A DNA stretch of 7,531 nucleotides. Source: an uncultured Terriglobales bacterium (GTDB taxonomy: Bacteria; Acidobacteriota; Terriglobia; Terriglobales; Acidobacteriaceae). A program made the translations under genes and the position numbers. The DNA is taken from contig CATPBY010000128.1 in assembly GCA_955652845.1 (NCBI GenBank), positions 1 to 7,531 of the forward strand, written 5' to 3'. How positions within the stretch are numbered: the first letter of the stretch is position 1; each line of letters opens with the position of its first letter. Shown here piece after piece: positions 6,481 through 7,531 of this stretch. The notes beneath the pieces were generated by a model, which saw only the letters and a list, made by a program, of their open reading frames with translations, had not been told where the DNA came from and searched no databases.

Positions 6481-7212
6481 TTATTGCGGGTTCGACGTCT
6501 TGGGAGTTGTGGATGTCTTGCTCTTAGCCGTTGGTTTCGCTGTGGCAGCTGGCTTTGCGCTCGTCGCCCCACCCTTCGCAACGGTGATGTGATTGATCTT
6601 TACCGGCCGATAGGGACGATCATTCGGACCACGTCCCATACGGGCGATCTGTTTTACCAGTGCCACGCTGGCATCATCACATTGACCGAAAATAGTGTAT
6701 CCCCCATTCAAATTTGGATAAGGGACCTCGGTGATGAAGAACTGCGAACCGTTCGTGTCGGGACCGGAATTGGCATAAGCGAGCCTTCCCGGGCGATCAA
6801 ATTTAAGATCCGGCGAGGTTTCGTTTTTGAAGGTATAACCGGGATCGCCGGTGCCGTTGCCCGCCGGATCGCCGCCCTGAATCATGAATTCGGGGATGAC
6901 GCGATGGAAGATAGTGCCATCATAGAGGGGCACGCCATGCTTGTTAGCGTGCGTGACCGGACTTTTCCAGTCCTTGGTTCCGTTAGCGAGGCCAACGAAA
7001 TTCGCCACGCCGATGGGAGCTTTGTCCGGAAAGAGTGTGCAGGTCAACTTTCCAGCGCTCGTATCGATGGTCGCCGTCAGCTGAGGAGAGGCAACAGTAG
7101 AGGGCTTGGCGGAGGCCGCCGCTGGTTTTTTAGTGCTGGAAGCCGGGGCTGTCTGAGCCCAAATCCCAGAACTCATTCCCATCAGCAAAATCAGGGAGAA
7201 AACAATGCGCAT
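6481..7212 (-). CDS. Secreted cyclophilin-type peptidyl-prolyl cis-trans isomerase
   Basis: An exported prolyl isomerase, probably helping proteins fold in the periplasm. Residues 1-20 form a signal peptide (MRIVFSLILLMGMSSGIWAQ), 21-45 a low-complexity Ala/Ser/Lys/Pro linker, 46-212 the cyclophilin domain, and 213-243 an Ala/Lys/Thr/Pro tail that is probably disordered. R104 (FHRVI), F109, Q112 (FMIQGGDP) and F158 (GSQFFIT) are kept, but the tryptophan and histidine of the cytoplasmic paralogue are L168 and Y172 here (NLNGGYTIFG), which suggests cyclosporin insensitivity. The ATG at 7212 is chosen because AGGAG stands 5 nt before it and the signal peptide starts at once; a TTG at 7248 would add 12 residues and lacks both. 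It lies 50 bp upstream of the cytoplasmic paralogue and probably heads their operon. Confidence 0.95.
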   Translation of the reverse strand: MRIVFSLILLMGMSSGIWAQTAPASSTKKPAAASAKPSTVASPQLTATIDTSAGKLTCTLFPDKAPIGVANFVGLANGTKDWKSPVTHANKHGVPLYDGTIFHRVIPEFMIQGGDPAGNGTGDPGYTFKNETSPDLKFDRPGRLAYANSGPDTNGSQFFITEVPYPNLNGGYTIFGQCDDASVALVKQIARMGRGPNDRPYRPVKINHITVAKGGATSAKPAATAKPTAKSKTSTTPKTSNPQ

Positions 7213-7238
7213 GTTGGCTCCTGAACCTCGTATCTTGT

Positions 7239-7267
7239 CGGCTGGCAAGCCGAGGGACCCCTGTCCC
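7239..7267 (-). other. Two adjacent hairpins ahead of the secreted isomerase gene
   Basis: Read on the minus strand, GGGAC-AGGG-GTCCC (7267-7254) is followed after one base by CGGCT-TGCC-AGCCG (7252-7239). Both have perfect 5-bp stems and 4-nt loops. They lie between the dipeptidase stop codon and the isomerase start, so they may terminate the upstream gene, stabilise the isomerase leader, or both. No U-run follows. Confidence 0.4.
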
Positions 7268-7297
7268 CGCCGCCAACCGTGATGATTGCGAAGTAAG

Positions 7298-7303
7298 ATT
7301 CTA
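7298..7303 (-). promoter_or_regulatory. Candidate -10 box for the isomerase genes
   Basis: On the minus strand this reads TAGAAT, 5 of 6 matches to TATAAT, about 86 bp before the secreted isomerase start. No good -35 is visible at normal spacing. If used, the transcript would begin near 7291 and contain both leader hairpins. Confidence 0.3.
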
Positions 7304-7322
7304 CAACAGAGTCTGGAGAAGG

Positions 7323-7531
7323 TTATTGTGGTGGGTTTGCGGATTGCATTTCTCGGCTCACTCTCTCCACTTCGGCAAAGACGCGCAGGGTATTTGCGCC
7401 GAGAATTTTGCGGACGTCGTCCGCGCTATAACCTCGATCGAGCAGGGACTGGGTTATTTTGGGGAGGTCGCCAGCCGAATCGAAGCCTTCCGGGGTGGCG
7501 CCGCATCCGCCGTCAAAATCTGAACCCACCC
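7323..7531 (-). CDS. Membrane-dipeptidase-type metallopeptidase (M19), C-terminal fragment
   Basis: Only the last 69 or so residues are in the window; the gene continues past the right edge. The fragment opens with VGSDFDGG, which corresponds to the conserved GxGxDFDG motif of M19 (renal dipeptidase-like) enzymes, whose aspartate is part of the active site. It continues with a TPEGFDSAGDLPKITQSLL segment and RGYSADDVRKILGANTLRVF, the typical C-terminal helices of the family, where the GxNxLRV pattern is diagnostic. Such enzymes hydrolyse dipeptides at a two-zinc centre. The zinc ligands and any signal peptide lie outside the window, so activity and location cannot be judged. The isomerase genes follow 110 bp downstream on the same strand. 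Confidence 0.88.
   Translation of the reverse strand, partial: VGSDFDGGCGATPEGFDSAGDLPKITQSLLDRGYSADDVRKILGANTLRVFAEVERVSREMQSANPPQ

Noticed and set aside
6448..7224. Plus-strand frame of 258 codons antisense to the secreted isomerase gene
   Set aside because: The minus strand encodes an unmistakable cyclophilin with a signal peptide; the plus frame has no domain.
7213..7248. TTG start at 7248 for the secreted isomerase
   Set aside because: It has no ribosome binding site and would put 12 residues before the signal peptide, whereas the ATG at 7212 has AGGAG at good spacing.

Overview
The window most likely comes from an acidobacterium of the Terriglobia (Koribacter/Korobacter-like). This rests on the moderately high GC content, the adjacent icd-mdh pair coding for a long isocitrate dehydrogenase and an LDH-like malate dehydrogenase, two small secreted proteins of a kind I recall only from Acidobacteria, and signal peptides ending in a '-AQ' type cleavage site. 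The assignment is inference from memory of protein families, not from a search.

Layout. Positions 1-268 hold no convincing complete gene. A LysR-type regulator (269-1177, minus) lies downstream of a small uncharacterised gene (1254-1580, minus). After a divergent intergenic region with operator-like repeats comes a secreted, probably outer-membrane protein (1838-2404, plus). It converges on a small secreted/membrane protein (about 2578-3060, minus), and the 173-bp gap between them holds a large GC-rich stem-loop that looks like a dispersed REP-type repeat. A 309-bp divergent region then leads to icd (3400-4827, plus) and mdh (4944-5870, plus), which are separated by a degenerate long inverted repeat. 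Converging on mdh are two tandem cyclophilin-type prolyl isomerases on the minus strand, one cytoplasmic (5903-6430) and one secreted (6481-7212). The C-terminal end of an M19-type dipeptidase (7323-7531, minus) runs off the right edge.

How the genes work together. Icd and Mdh are two TCA-cycle dehydrogenases, one giving 2-oxoglutarate plus NADPH and the other oxaloacetate plus NADH, and their order and strand suggest co-expression. The two isomerases are paralogues from a tandem duplication, one kept in the cytoplasm and one exported. The remaining genes have no evident link to these.

I see no defence system, mobile element, CRISPR array or biosynthetic cluster. The most interesting signals are non-coding: a shared AATTGTTGGT(TCC) motif at the LysR gene and over the icd promoter, the REP-like stem-loop, the icd-mdh inverted repeat, and a hairpin over the icd ribosome binding site.
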